Shown here: piece by piece, positions 35,701 through 46,599 of the stretch
Position numbering within the stretch: position 1 is the stretch's first letter
Layout of the letters: each line of letters starts with the position of its first letter
DNA from: Tenodera sinensis
Lineage: Eukaryota; Arthropoda; Insecta; Mantodea; Mantidae
Length of the DNA: 64,000 bases
Assembly (NCBI GenBank): GCA_030765045.1
Contig: CM060967.1
Span: 165,740,251 to 165,804,250, forward strand
Reading direction: 5' to 3'
Notes under the pieces: model-generated
The model's database searches: none
Seen by the model: only the letters and a program-made list of their open reading frames with translations
What the model was told of the DNA's origin: nothing
Program-made: the position numbers and the translations under genes

Positions 35701-36039
35701 TTCCTTTCTTCTACAAAGACCATGTAATCGTCTTTGTCGATGGCAGTTTGTTCCATCTTGTCCATCGCTTTCTCTACTTATCAACAAACAAGCGCTGTGC
35801 TTTCACTATACACTCTGTTCACAGCTGCCATCTAGTGTCTGTGTGGTGTACTAGCATCATTTGATAGTCCTACGAGAGGACGTGCCCGTAGATATACCGT
35901 TTATTTTAAAGAACGCAATTGTACATCATTTCCGTACGCGTCTCGTACACTAACCAATTGTTAATTCTAGTTTTAATTTCTAACTCCTTCATGTGGTAAT
36001 TTATCAAACAAAGAAATAACTGAAGATGTGCTGGAAGTC
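35701..36039. other. No gene seen
   Basis: Unassigned. Confidence 0.3.
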
Positions 36040-36274
36040 GCCACTTCTATCTATAGCCAGAAAAATCAAGATACACATTTCAATTGCCATACAAATATCT
36101 TAAACATACAGCACATGTATGACAAAATCGTTAGAGCTGTTGTCCGTGTAAAGGGTAGTTTAGGGTGGAGGAATTTTGTTCAAAATCTTTGTGTTGCATC
36201 CTTGAAAGACATTAAACCTAAATACAACTTTAGTTTTTAACAGACTTTTCGTTTTTTAATACTATTCAGAGATA

Positions 36275-36348
<74 letters not shown>

Positions 36349-36483
36349 ACATACCTTTTATAAAAAAGCCTTTGTGATTCGATGGGCCTTAAAACATATT
36401 TCCAGTTAAATCACGACATCGCATTTTTGGGTGGAATACAGTGCTTCCTCTACTTCGGTACTATACGCAGTAGAGAAAGTGAA
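36040..36483 (-). repeat. rep-A fragment, reverse, with (CA)n
   Basis: Reverse core from ctatagccagaaaaatcaag, then (CA)36 at 36276-36347. The palindromic end gggtggaatacagtgcttcc, tctacttcggtactatacgc, agtagagaaagtg follows. The satellite starts within 40 bp of this terminus. Confidence 0.8.
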
Positions 36484-38710
36484 AAGGGCCGCGCGCGCGT
36501 ATGTGTCTTGTGTGTCTGTGTGTGTCAGTCACTCCCTCACCTAGTCACTCCCTCACCTAGTCACTCGCTCAGTCACTCGCTCAGTCACTTTCTGTCACTC
36601 CCTCAGTACCTCGCTCAGTCACTCGCTCAGTCATTCGCTCAGTCAGTCGCTCAGTCACTCTGTCACTCGCTCAGTACCTCGCTCAGTCACTCTCTCAGTA
36701 CCATGCTCGGTCACTCTCTAAGTACCTCGCTCAGTCACCCGCTCAGTCACTCGCTCAGTCACCCGCAAAGTCATCCGCTCAGTCACCCGCAAAGTCATCC
36801 GCTCAGTCACCAGCTCAGTCACCCGCTCAGTCACCTGCTCAGTCAGTCTCTCTGTCAGTCTCTCTGTCACTCGCTCAGTCACTCTCTCAGTACCTTGCTC
36901 AGTCACTCGCTCAGTCACCCGCTCAGTACTCCGCTCCGTCACTCGCTCAGTCACTCGCTCAGTCACTCGCTCAGTCACTCGCTCAGTCACTCGCTCAGTC
37001 ACCCGCTCAGTCAGTCACCCACTCACTCAGTCACTGTCACTCTGTCACTGTTACTCACTCAGTCACTCGCTCAGTCACTCTCTCAGTACCTTGCTCAGTC
37101 ACTCGCTCAGTCACCCACTCAGTACTCCGCTCCGTCACTCGCTCAGTACCCCGCTCCGTCACTCGCTCAGTCACTCGCTCAGTCACCCGCTCAGTCAGTC
37201 ACCCACTCACTCAGTCACTGTCACTCTGTCACTGTTACTCACTCAGTCACTCGCTCAGTCACTCTCTCAGTACCTTGCTCAGTCACTCGCTCAGTCACCC
37301 GCTCAGTCACCTGCTCAGTCAGTCTCTCTGTCAGTCTCTCTGTCAGTCTCTCTGTCACTCGCTCAGTCACTCTCTCAGTACCTTGCTCAGTCACTCGCTC
37401 AGTCACCCGCTCAGTACTCCGCTCCGTCACTCGCTCAGTACCCCGCTCCGTCACTCGCTCAGTCACTCGCTCAGTCACTCGCTCAGTCACTCGCTCAGTC
37501 ACTCGCTCAGTCACTCGCTCAGTCACTCGCTCAGTCACCCGCTCAGTCAGTCACCCACTCACTCAGTCACTGTCACTCTGTCACTGTTACTCAGTCACTC
37601 GCTCAGTCACTCTCTCAGTACCTTGCTCAGTCACTCGCTCAGTCACCCGCTCAGTACTCCGCTCCGTCACTCGCTCAGTACCCCGCTCCGTCACTCGCTC
37701 AGTCACTCGCTCAGTCACTCGCTCAGTCACCCGCTCAGTCAGTCACCCACTCACTCAGTCACTGTCACTCTGTCACTGTTACTCACTCAGTCACTCGCTC
37801 AGTCACTCACTCATTCACTCGCTCAGTCACTCACTCCCTCAGTCACTCATTCAGTCACGGTTACCCTCAGTCACTCACTCAGTCACGGTTTCACCCAGTC
37901 ACTCAGTCACGGTTTCACTCAGTCACGGTTTCACTCAGTCACTCAGTCACGGTTTCACTCAGTCACGGTTTCACTCACTCACGGTTTCACTCTGTCACGG
38001 TTTCACTCAGTCACGGTTTCACTCAGTCACGGTTTCACTCTGTCACGGTTTCACTCTGTCACGGTTTCACTCTGTCACGGTTTCACTCAGTCACGGTTTC
38101 ACTCAGTCACGGTTTCACTCTGTCACGGTTTCACTCAGTCACGGTTTCACTCAGTCACGGTTTCACTCAGTCACGGTTTCACTCAGTCACGGTTTCACTC
38201 AGTCACGGTTTCACTCAGTCACTTTAACAGTCTGTCACAGTTACACACACTCACTCACTCGCCCAGTCACTCAGTCATTCACTAAGTTACTCGGTCACTC
38301 ACCCAGTCACTCAGTCACTCACTCAGTCACTCAGTCACTCAGTCACTAACTCGCCCAGTCACTCACTCATCCAGTCAGTCACTCACTCGATCAGTTCCTC
38401 TCTCAGTTACTGTTACTCACTCGTTCACTCACTTAGCTACTCAGTCATTCACCCAGTCACTCAGTCAGTCACTCAATCACTAAGTCGCCCAGTCACTCAC
38501 TCATCCAGTCAGTCACTCACTCGCTCAGTTACTGTTACTCACTCGGTGACTCACTTAATCACTCAGACTTTCATCCAGTCACTCAGTCACTATCATTCAG
38601 CCAGTATCAGTCACTTAGTCATTCAGTCACTCAGTCACTATCACTCACTGTCAGTCACTGTCACTGTCTTTCACTCTGTTACTCACTCACTTAGTCACTC
38701 GCTCAGTGAC
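36484..38710. repeat. 2.2-kb satellite of TCAGTCAC units with higher-order structure
   Basis: 36520-37845 is built of 12-bp CAGTCACTCGCT-like units. Longer modules recur within it: CAGTACCTTGCTCAGTCACT starts near 36888, 37086, 37268, 37377 and 37618, and GTCACTGTCACTCTGTCACT lies near 37030, 37216, 37570 and 37760. 37850-38225 switches to a 16-bp unit (CACGGTTTCACTCAGT), and 38225-38705 decays to TCAC/TCAG quadruplets. All three plus frames stay open for hundreds of codons because the units lack stops. These frames (up to 655 codons) are not genes. Confidence 0.95.
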
Positions 38711-38760
38711 TGGAAAATGAATTTTTGAGTGGAGTGTAATAGTTGCTCTACTTACTAGAT
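38711..38760 (-). repeat. rep-A terminal scrap, reverse
   Basis: gaatttttgagtggagtgta then gctctacttactagataag is a diverged reverse rep-A end. The satellite therefore has rep-A debris at both borders. Confidence 0.6.
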
Positions 38761-38761
38761 A

Positions 38762-38900
38762 AGTACCGAGTGAGGTGGCACTGCGGGTACGTGTGCAACT
38801 CGCATTCGGAAGGTTGTGGCTTGAAGTCGGATATTTTTTTTCACTTAGGCAAATATCGAGGGCGCTTACTTTCATGCAATTTCCTTTCCCTCGTTTCTCT
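38762..38900 (+). mobile_element. tRNA-derived SINE head
   Basis: taccgagtgaggtggcactg, then caactcgcattcggaagg and gttgtggcttgaagtcgg follow the plan of a SINE head common in insects (ccgag-gaggtggc-cag ... ctcgcattcgggagg ... box B). Box B is degenerate here. Confidence 0.6.
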
Positions 38901-39048
38901 TCCCTCATTTTTCTTCATTCCATTTGCTTATCTTTCATGTATGGTGGTGTATGGCGGTACCGGAAGATGAGGATGCTTGTGCCTTGGAAGTGGGCACCAG
39001 GTGGCGTTGTGCGGTCGCTGTTAGATAGACTGTTATACGACACCGGAG
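38901..39048. other. No gene seen; left flank of the LINE insertion
   Basis: GC-richer unassigned DNA. Its right edge is the target-site duplication of the LINE. Confidence 0.4.
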
Positions 39049-39177
39049 CCGTAGTGATGATTTTTTTTTAATTTTTTTTCTTTTGGAACTGTTGGAACTG
39101 TTGGAACGCCTAGCTCTATTACTTTATTTTAGCTGAGCATATTGTATTTCCAGGGATAGTTATCTTATTTTGCATCG

Positions 39178-39434
39178 TCATATTTTTTTAAGAATGTAAG
39201 TAATCATTTTGGCAATCAGTTCCCATTTCTCGTTCGTTTGAAGCATATAGCGTATAACATTGTCTGCACCTATATGTTGCTCCACAGTGTGTCTAGCAGA
39301 GATCCATCTTGGACAGACCAGCACCACATGCTCTGTATCGCCACAATATGGGGCATCTGTCATCCTGTGCCAGTTCCATGGAGCCATGTCCTGAGATAAA
39401 CTGTATAACCCACTTCTCCATGTCGCCTATGTAA
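39178..39434 (-). pseudogene. LINE C-terminal zinc-knuckle region
   Basis: This is the 3' continuation of the same LINE ORF beyond the LTR insertion. LHRRHGEVGY is followed, after a frameshift, by QFISGHG. Another frame then gives HRMTDAPYCGDTEHVVLVCP with RW after it. The C..DT-EH-x(4)C-P-R-W arrangement is the Cys/His motif that closes R1-type ORF2 proteins. The upstream cysteine of the normal CxxC pair appears lost. The 3' untranslated part runs to the A-rich tail at 39082-39061. Confidence 0.8.
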
Positions 39435-40073
39435 TGACGCAAACGTTCCTCTCCGTCGAAGACGTCTCCTTTAAGACCTATAAGATCTCGTGTTTGATGT
39501 CCGGACTAGCTCTAGCAAGAGGTCCTATTCTGCAGGGTGTGCGTGAGTCATGGTAGGAATGGAACCAAACGAAGAATTAACCAACATATCACTTTATTTG
39601 TAAATTTCCAGATTTGTAGAGAACTGCCGACGATATTTAAATAGAATGTAACTTTGTAACTTCAACTACAACGTTATAACACTTTAACTTTGTCACCCTT
39701 TAGCAACCGCCGAATTACGTATACGCGCCAGCTTACGTACAACTCCCAAGTTGCACTTGCGTTATCTCGACTCGATTCAAGACGAGTGTGTGTTGCGTTG
39801 CATTTGTTTTTGCGCGAGCAACACGAAGGAAGCGATTTCCATTGGCTAACTTTAGAGCACGTCATGGTAAGATAGGAATCAGCCCGCTAAATCACTAAGG
39901 TTGAGTACAAACAACAATTGTAACCTTATCACTCATTTAAATCTGCCTAGGCTTCCATTCTTGAGACTTTAGCATATAGATGCTTTATTACGTTTTCCCC
40001 TTAACTATTGACTAGAATCTCCTTTTGTTTCTTTCCATTATCAAATATATATATTGACATAATTTCGGTTTCA
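39435..40073 (-). repeat. 3' LTR
   Basis: Begins TGACGCAAACG and ends cataatttcggtttca on the plus strand. It matches the other LTR almost throughout. The clearest differences are near 39765 (cttgcgttatctcgac against cgtgtactctcggc) and near 39975. A 61-codon plus frame in it is a shadow. Confidence 0.95.
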
Positions 40074-40572
40074 AATGCACCCATAAACATTATTTTATTA
40101 TTACATAATAAGTTAATGTTTATGCTCTGCCCGAATGATTAATTTTAGTGAATACCTATTTTCGTGGTCGGCAATTCTCCATCCACATACATTTTTTTTA
40201 CAAACATTTTAAAACATACATTTCAAACAAGATTAAATTTTACTTAAAACCCTATTATTTACATTTTTCTTTTATCTTCGGAAGTTACACAATTTTACAA
40301 AAGTTCCTTGGTTTGGTATTTATTAGTTTCTTGATAGTCTTTCTCTTCTTGGTTTGGACAATACTTTCACTTAGTCACTATTATGCTAACTTAACTATAT
40401 TTACAATATTTATACATTTTCTCGTTCTTGGCAACACACAGTTATCAATGATCTAACCATTATCCCTAAGGTTTACTCTTTTCCGGTTTTCCCATAAATT
40501 GTCATTTCTAGGTATGAGACCACGATATCTCTCTCGAACCTCGTAATTCTGATTCAAATTTGGGGTTGCCCC

Positions 40573-40945
40573 CTACCCGAAAAAGTTTTGGAAAGCTCTT
40601 TCACCTTGATTTTGACTTTTGGTTTGATCAATCTCCTGTTTGGCTTTGTTTGCACTATGATTAGTACTTTCACTAAGATTTGCGCTTACACTAGGATTTG
40701 TGTTTACACTAGGACAAGCAGAATTAGCACGACTATCACTTAATTTTAAATTTTTCCGTGCTTGCTTTACACCCTGGATTTCCGTAACCACTTCCTTTAC
40801 ATGCTCATTTAAATCTTCCATATTTACAGTTAAACTCCTACCTTCGCTTTCTGCCTTTTGTAACCTAACCTTACTGTCTTCCAATTCTTTGCAGGTTGTT
40901 TCTCTCTAGTTATTCAATATCTGCCCTACTTCTTCCCTAAGTTTA

Positions 40946-41005
<60 letters not shown>

Positions 41006-41730
41006 ATTTCTCAACAAATCGAACAGATTCTTGATTAATTTCTTTCTTTACATTTTCTATCTCCCCCGTAACCTGAGTTCTGTTCTCTCTAACCTCAATT
41101 CTTACATTATCCACTTCACTTCTAATTTCCCCCTGAACATTTTCTATCATATGTTGGTTATCTATTCTCTGTGCTAATTCTGTCAAGCCTCGATTATTAC
41201 TCTCCAATTTCTCTGTCAACACTTTGTTACTACTCTCTAGGTATCTCTTTCTCTGTCTTTTCAGTTAAACTTTGGGTGGTCATTTCTAGCTGTTCAGTCA
41301 AACATTTATTGTAATTTTCCGATTCCTCAGTTAAACTTTTATTGTTAGTTTCCATTTTCTCAGTTAAACTTTTATTGTTATTTTCCAATTTCTCATTTAA
41401 ACATTTATTGTTATTTTTCAATTCCTTTATAAACTCAGTTAAACTATTTTCCATTTTCTCGCTAAACTCAGTTAAACTTTTATTGTTAGTTTCCATACTT
41501 ATTTCCATTTCATTCAACATTGCCATTATCTGCCCTAGCATGTTACTTTCTGTAATTACAACTGGTGTTTGACATTCCCTGCCCGAATGACTTTCCCTTA
41601 GTTGCTCTCTTTGATCTGATACATTTACATTTGCTACTACATCTACAGTTTCCCTATTTACAACTTCTATCTCCGGAATTTTACTATCTACTACAGACTG
41701 TTCCAACATTTTGCCGTTTCTAAGAATCAT
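40573..41730 (-). pseudogene. gag-like coiled-coil ORF, broken into three frames
   Basis: The minus-strand frame opens MILRNGKMLEQ and soon becomes an 11-residue repeat: NNNKSLTEKME, TNNKSLTEESE, NYNKCLTEQLE and so on, a hendecad pattern expected to form a long coiled coil. A shift near 41230 moves the repeat into another frame (SSNKVLTEKLESNNRGLTEL). There it runs on through EIRSEVDNVRIEVRENRTQV to a (RE)n stretch encoded by a CT microsatellite. Stops follow, and a third segment, ELEDSKVRLQKAESEG onward, ends at 40573. N-terminal coiled coils of this sort occur in some retroelement Gag proteins. No zinc knuckle or capsid signature is visible, so gag identity rests mainly on position after the 5' LTR. 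Confidence 0.6.
40949..41003. repeat. (CT)n microsatellite inside the gag-like frame
   Basis: About 27 CT units on the plus strand, read as Arg-Glu dipeptides on the minus strand. Confidence 0.96.
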
Positions 41731-41976
41731 TTACATAAATATCACTGATAAACTAGTTTAACACTCAGTACCTTATTATTGTCGCTGCACACTGATGTTG
41801 CCACCGTCCTTGATGTTACTGGTCCATTAGGTACTTCCGCAGTCTCTGTTGATTCTCTTCTTCTCGAATCTTGTTGGCTCAATCCTTATCGTGTCAGCTT
41901 CTGCTGGTCCTCTTCCTCTCGAATATCGTTGGTTCAATCCTCGTCGTCTTATCGTGCCACACGTTGGTTCGCCATT

Positions 41977-42612
41977 TGACGCAAACGTTCCTCTCCGTCG
42001 AAGACGTCGCCTTTAAGACCTATAAGATCTCGTGTTTGATGTCCGGACTAGCTCTAGCAAGAGGTCCTAATCTGCAGGGTGTGCGTGAGTTATGGTAGGA
42101 ATGGAACCAAACGAAGAATTAACCAACATATCACTTTATTTGTAAATTTCCAGATTTGTAGAGAACTGCCGACGATATTTAAATAGAATGTAACTTTGTA
42201 ACTTCAACTACAACGTTATAACACTTTAACTTTGTCACCCTTTAGCAACCGCCGAATTACGTATACGCGCCAGCTTACGTACAACTCCCAAGTTGCACGT
42301 GTACTCTCGGCTCGATTCAAGACGAGTGTGTCTTGCGTTGCATTTGTTTTTGCGCGAGCAACACGAAGGAAGCGATTTCCATTGGCTAACTTTAGAGCAC
42401 GTCATGGTAAGATAGGAATCAGCCCGCTAAATCACTAAGGCCGAGTACAAACAACAATTGTAACCTTATCACTCATTTAAATCTGCCTAGGTTTCCATTC
42501 TTGAGACTTTAACATATTCAGCTTTATTACGTTTTCCCCTTAACTATTGACTAGAATCTCCTTTTGTTTCTTTCCATTATCAAATATATATATTGACATA
42601 ATTTCGGTTTCA
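41977..42612 (-). repeat. 5' LTR
   Basis: Partner of the LTR at 39435-40073, with the same TG and CA ends. It is 3 bp shorter through small indels. As the element reads leftward, this copy would hold its promoter. Confidence 0.95.
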
Positions 42613-42616
42613 GTAA

Positions 42617-43763
42617 CCATGGTTTTATTTCTGGAATCAGCCTTTTAGTCCATTGTGAAGTTACCTGCTCCTCATTCCATTCCTGTTGCCACCTCTCATA
42701 GGAACGTTCTCTTATTGGTGTCGATTTGCCTCTTGTTGGTACGTTCTCTTCGCAATTAGCAAGCGAATGGGCACAGTTCCGGCTATAACTTGGATCGCTT
42801 TGGTGGAAACAGTCCTGTATGCACTGGCAATTCTTATGACCATCTTCCTTTGCGGTTTTTCAACCAGCTTCCTGCATGTGGCTTTATCGATCCACTCTTT
42901 CCATACAGGCGCTCCGTATAATATATTGAATTGACAACACTGGCCAATATTCGTCTTTTAGATGGCCTACGACCTCCTATGTTTGTCGTCAGTCGGCTCA
43001 GAGCCGCAATTACTTTCTCTGCTTTTACTGTTACATTTTGGATGTATACCAAGATATTTTAAGTTTCTCACAGATTTTATTTGTGTAGTTCCTATAGTCA
43101 CTTCAATTTCTCTTACAGTTCTTTTCCCTACAAGGACAACTATTTCAGTTTTTTGTGGAGCTAACTGCAGACCTTTTCTCAGCATCCATGATTCTACTTT
43201 CCCTGCAGTCCATTCTATCCGGTCTTCTATCTCTTCTCTGCCATCACCACTGATTACTAGCGCTAAGTCGTCAGCATATCCCACAATTGTTGTTCCTTCT
43301 GGGACCTCTTGCTTCAATAGGCGTTCCACAGTGTCGTGCCTAAAACTGAGCCCTGTGGTACTCCGCATGTCTAATCCATTGCACTCTTCTCTCCAATCAT
43401 GATTACTCTGTTCTGTAGATAGCTACATATAGGTTTAATGAGGTAAGGTGCTATCTGTCGTCGTCTTAGCTCATCCACTATACCCTTCCAGGGGACTGAA
43501 TTAAATGCATTTTGAACGTCAAGTGTTACCAATGCTACATACTTCGTTGCATTTAGCTTTGCCTCTTCTGCTATATTTTGAGCTACCTGCACTGCATCTA
43601 TAGTAGACATTCCTTTACGGAAACCGAACTGGTTTGCTGACAGCCTTCCTCCTTTCTCTAGATCCTCAATTAGTTTATTAATTATCTGCTCAAGCATTTT
43701 AGCAGACATATAGGCTTGTATAACTTCCTTTCTCCTATTTTACTAGGTTTTTCAAGAAGAATT
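42617..43763 (-). pseudogene. LINE reverse transcriptase, 5' part of the remnant
   Basis: Decoded on the minus strand: LSANQFGFRKGMST, then VTLDVQNAFNSVPW (motif A, catalytic D), GVPQGSVLG (motif B) directly after an in-frame TAG at 43372-43370, IVGYADDLALV (motif C, YADD catalytic pair), QKTEIVVLVGKR (motif D) and LKYLGIHPK (motif E). A thumb-like segment with RRPSKRRILASVVNSI and ILYGAPVW follows. It would have copied element RNA at a nicked chromosomal target in the nucleus. At least one stop codon, a frameshift near 43340 and others near 43690 and 42925 make it non-functional. The YADD form and the block order fit the R1/Jockey group of non-LTR elements. Clade assignment is approximate. 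Confidence 0.88.
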
Positions 43764-43774
43764 CCGTAGTGATG

Positions 43775-44261
43775 GTGGCTGCTTGGCGGGGCTTGGCACC
43801 GGGATAAAAGATTTCAGCACTTGTTAGGGACTTCTGCGCGTCTCTCTGACCTGTCTGGCTGCGATCCTGTGCCATCTTCCTCCCTTCCTCCTGGGACGTG
43901 TTACATACAAGGGATTTATGTACATAAAGGATTGACTTAAACTGTTTGGACTACGCAGAAACTGCTTATGTTCAACGTCATTGATAACATACAAAAGCAG
44001 AAATGAAATAAATGAGCTGAAAGTGAGCTGAAGGAAAATGGATGGAGTAGGTATGTGCAGCAGGTAGGAGAGGCGTCCAGATAGCTTGGCTACACGCCAT
44101 CAAACAAACGTGTCACGATACCAGAAAAGATTTCCAGTTTTGATGCATGAAGAACGGCGTTCTTAGGGGAATGAACAGGGATGAGGAATAAAAGGTTATA
44201 GAACTATATTGACATGTTAAAAGTTGTAGGTATATTGTCAGAGACCTTCACGGAGGTATGA
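43775..44261. other. No gene seen; right flank of the LINE insertion
   Basis: Unassigned sequence that would have been continuous with 38901-39059 before the LINE arrived. Confidence 0.4.
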
Positions 44262-44461
44262 TGTACTCGCATGACTTTCTCTACTCTTGTACTAACCATT
44301 CTTACAAACTCTTACTCTGTCAAATCTTTCAAAGTTTTTTGATTCCGTTCTCTTTGCACTGTTAACATATAAAAATGAATAAGGATGTTGCATTTGACAG
44401 AAGTATAAGTTCTCCAAAACTCACAAAAATAACCACCAATATCTTCAAAACGTCCACTCTA

Positions 44462-44508
<47 letters not shown>

Positions 44509-45092
44509 GTTTTACCAATATCTACATTTTTTTTGTACTGTAAGATTTTCTCTATCTCTTACGGGTTACCAGTTATGCAAATGTACATGGGCAATATTCA
44601 GGAAATTCAAAACATACATTTCGATTGCTATAAAAATATCTGAAACGTGTGGTATTTTAATGAAAATCGCTAGAGCTATTTTCAAGAAAATAAAAATTTT
44701 CGAAAAATGTTCCATATAAAGGGTAGTTTCGAGTGGTGATCCAGTTGAAAATTTTCGTGCCTTATCTTTGGAAAGTGTTGAGTTTAAATCGTTTTACATA
44801 TCTACTATTCACACAGACACAAGCAAACAGAAATACACGCACCCATCCACCCACGCACGCACACATACGCATACAGGCACGCGCACGTACGCACACATAC
44901 ACACACGCAAGCACACACACACACACACGCACGCACATACATACACACACGCAAACACACACACTTGCATACACACACGGGCATTTCCCTAAACCTTCCT
45001 TATTTTGGGCACTATCAAAACGCGCATTTCCAGCAAAATCTCGGTATGTAATTTTCTTCTCTATGTAGGTACGTGATGTAGAAAATGAAAGC
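44262..45092 (-). repeat. rep-A copy, reverse, with A45 tract
   Basis: Starts actcgcatgactttctctac, tcttgtactaacc. An A45 run at 44462-44506 occupies the same place as the T48 run of the copy at 12.8 kb. The full core follows, then an interrupted CA tract (44812-44978). It ends near atttccagcaaaatctcg and gtgatgtagaaaatgaaag. Confidence 0.82.
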
Positions 45093-45689
45093 AGACATAA
45101 AAGGATCTAGGCAGCCCTATAATACTAATTGCGGAAAAACTTTTTGCCTTTAATTCTCTGTAAGTGCTTATTTCGCTATGGGAAGTGTGTAATGCAGGGC
45201 TGGTCAACTAGTGCTCACTAAGCGCAACGTGCTCACGACTTTGCACTGATAGCTATATGTTTAACAGCTAAAAAAAACGGAGGTCGCTCAAGGTATCCCG
45301 CCAGTCACCCAGATCTGTTGTAATGTATGCCCCCCCCCCTCCCCCACGCACACACACACCACAGACATTTTTCCAATAATGTTATTTGTTTTGGGTGGTC
45401 TCAAAACGTGTATTTAAAAGCAATCTAGACAGCCCTATAACGCCAATTATACCTACAGTAAATTTAGCTCCTAATTCGAAGTGTTTTTCCAAATAAGGGC
45501 AGGCGTCTAACGTAAGGCCAAGGAAGGTAAAACACTGCACTTTCCGTATCATTTAATTTAGTGTTACGTAAGTCCAACGATGTCCAACCTTGTCTCTTTG
45601 GAGACGCTTACGTAATGAGCGGCTATACCCCACTCCACCCCTTCAGTCTGAGGAACAGACAGTTAGTGCCAGACACAGACGATTCCATG
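45093..45689. other. Partial duplication and rep-A scraps; no gene seen
   Basis: The text tctaggcagccctataatac (45108) recurs as tctagacagccctataacgc (45427), each time just after a rep-A-like terminus. A short C9/CA run lies near 45331-45358. Confidence 0.45.
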
Positions 45690-46070
45690 GCAGTTTTTAA
45701 GTTATAGCTTGAATTTTCTGGGAATGTCCTTAAACAGTAAACAGAAAGACAGGCAAAAACTTAATAAATAAACAATGCGGATATCGTTAAAACGCACAAT
45801 TTATGTCAAATACTTCTTTTGAGCGAACCATTTCCGAGATATTCTTTATTATTTGTTTGAGTTTGCCAGTATTTATACTTTTCTGGAATAGGAATGTGTT
45901 ATTTGTTTTTATTTCCTGACCTTGCAAAGAGAACGGAATTTCAAAGGCATCGCATAGCAACCAGCTCTTAAAACATTTCACTATCACTCAAAGTCTACCT
46001 ACTGTATTTTCATGTTCCTCTTGCATCTACGAGAAAATTCGCAGTAAAGTAATTTGATAGTGGTTTCGGA
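45690..46070 (+). repeat. rep-A fragment, 3' half, forward
   Basis: cttgaattttctgggaatgt, atcgttaaaacgcacaattt, gcgaaccatttccgagatat and ttgcaaagagaacggaattt are in family order. The extreme 3' end is missing. Confidence 0.7.
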
Positions 46071-46599
46071 AATCAAACGTAACGTACATGTAACCAACCG
46101 CCACTGTAAGAGAGGCGGCTGGGGGTTAAAGAGAGGCAAAGTTCGCGGATAGGGAAGGATGTGAACCCGACCTCCCCTTAGACGTCGCTGGTGTGAGTAT
46201 GAGGATTGTTCACGTATGCAGAGCACAGAAACTGACGAAGCTTCACTAAGTATTCCTGTAAAACGTACGAATACAGAATTGGCAGAGTTAAATTCACGTT
46301 TGTCAACCTGAAAGAAAACTTTCCTGGTGTCTTTCATGAAATAATTCCTGAGCAGTTCTCATCCATATGAAAGTGCTATTAATTATGAAGGTGACTGCTG
46401 TTTCTCACACTTTCCCTGAGGCAGGTAAGGACCCCAGCAGAATTATAGGCTCTTGATGATGGACTTTCACCGTTTGTTGAAATATTGCCTTATGATGATG
46501 ACGACAGAGGGACAATATATGAACATCGCTGCCTTTGTGTAATGCAGCTACATTTCTGTATATGGGATAGTGACACAAAAAGGTGCATCGAGCTGTCAG
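46071..46599. other. No gene seen; region before the CpG-rich block
   Basis: The GC content starts to rise. A 112-codon minus frame (46337-45999) has no recognisable motif. Confidence 0.35.

Larger units (their letters stand above)
39435..42612 (-). mobile_element. LTR retrotransposon, non-autonomous, inserted in the LINE
   Basis: Two direct LTRs of 639 and 636 bp start TG and end CA. They are flanked by GTAA at 39431-39434 and 42613-42616, a 4-bp duplication as in Ty3/Gypsy-type integration. The internal 1.9 kb reads on the minus strand. Next to the 5' LTR (the right-hand one) a candidate primer-binding site, TGGCGAACCAACGTGTGG, starts 3 nt inside. Only a decayed gag-like coiled-coil region is present. 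No protease, reverse transcriptase or integrase was found, so it would depend on a helper. By eye the LTRs differ at roughly 2-3% of sites, pointing to a fairly recent insertion. Confidence 0.92.
39049..43774 (-). mobile_element. R1/Jockey-like LINE, 5'-truncated, split by an LTR element
   Basis: The LINE proper (39060-39434 plus 42617-43763, about 1.5 kb) lies on the minus strand between two copies of CCGTAGTGATG (39049-39059 and 43764-43774), an 11-bp target duplication. An A-rich tail, seen on the plus strand as T runs at 39061-39082, marks its 3' end. The element starts inside the reverse transcriptase, as expected for incomplete reverse transcription. The LTR element at 39435-42612 interrupts it. 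Removing that and one GTAA copy restores a continuous frame, RLIPEIKPW joined to LHRRHGEVGY. Confidence 0.9.

Noticed and set aside
36520..37845. Possible CRISPR array (regularly spaced short repeats)
   Set aside because: There are no unique spacers. The repeats are contiguous and nested, as in a satellite, and the window is eukaryotic.
36382..38349. A 655-codon open frame and two others of 336-378 codons, rich in Ser, His, Leu and Val
   Set aside because: All plus frames are open because the satellite units contain no stop codons. The sequence shows unit and module periodicity, not codon structure.
39435..42612. Complete autonomous retrovirus-like element
   Set aside because: The internal 1.9 kb has no protease, reverse transcriptase, RNase H, integrase or envelope-like frame.
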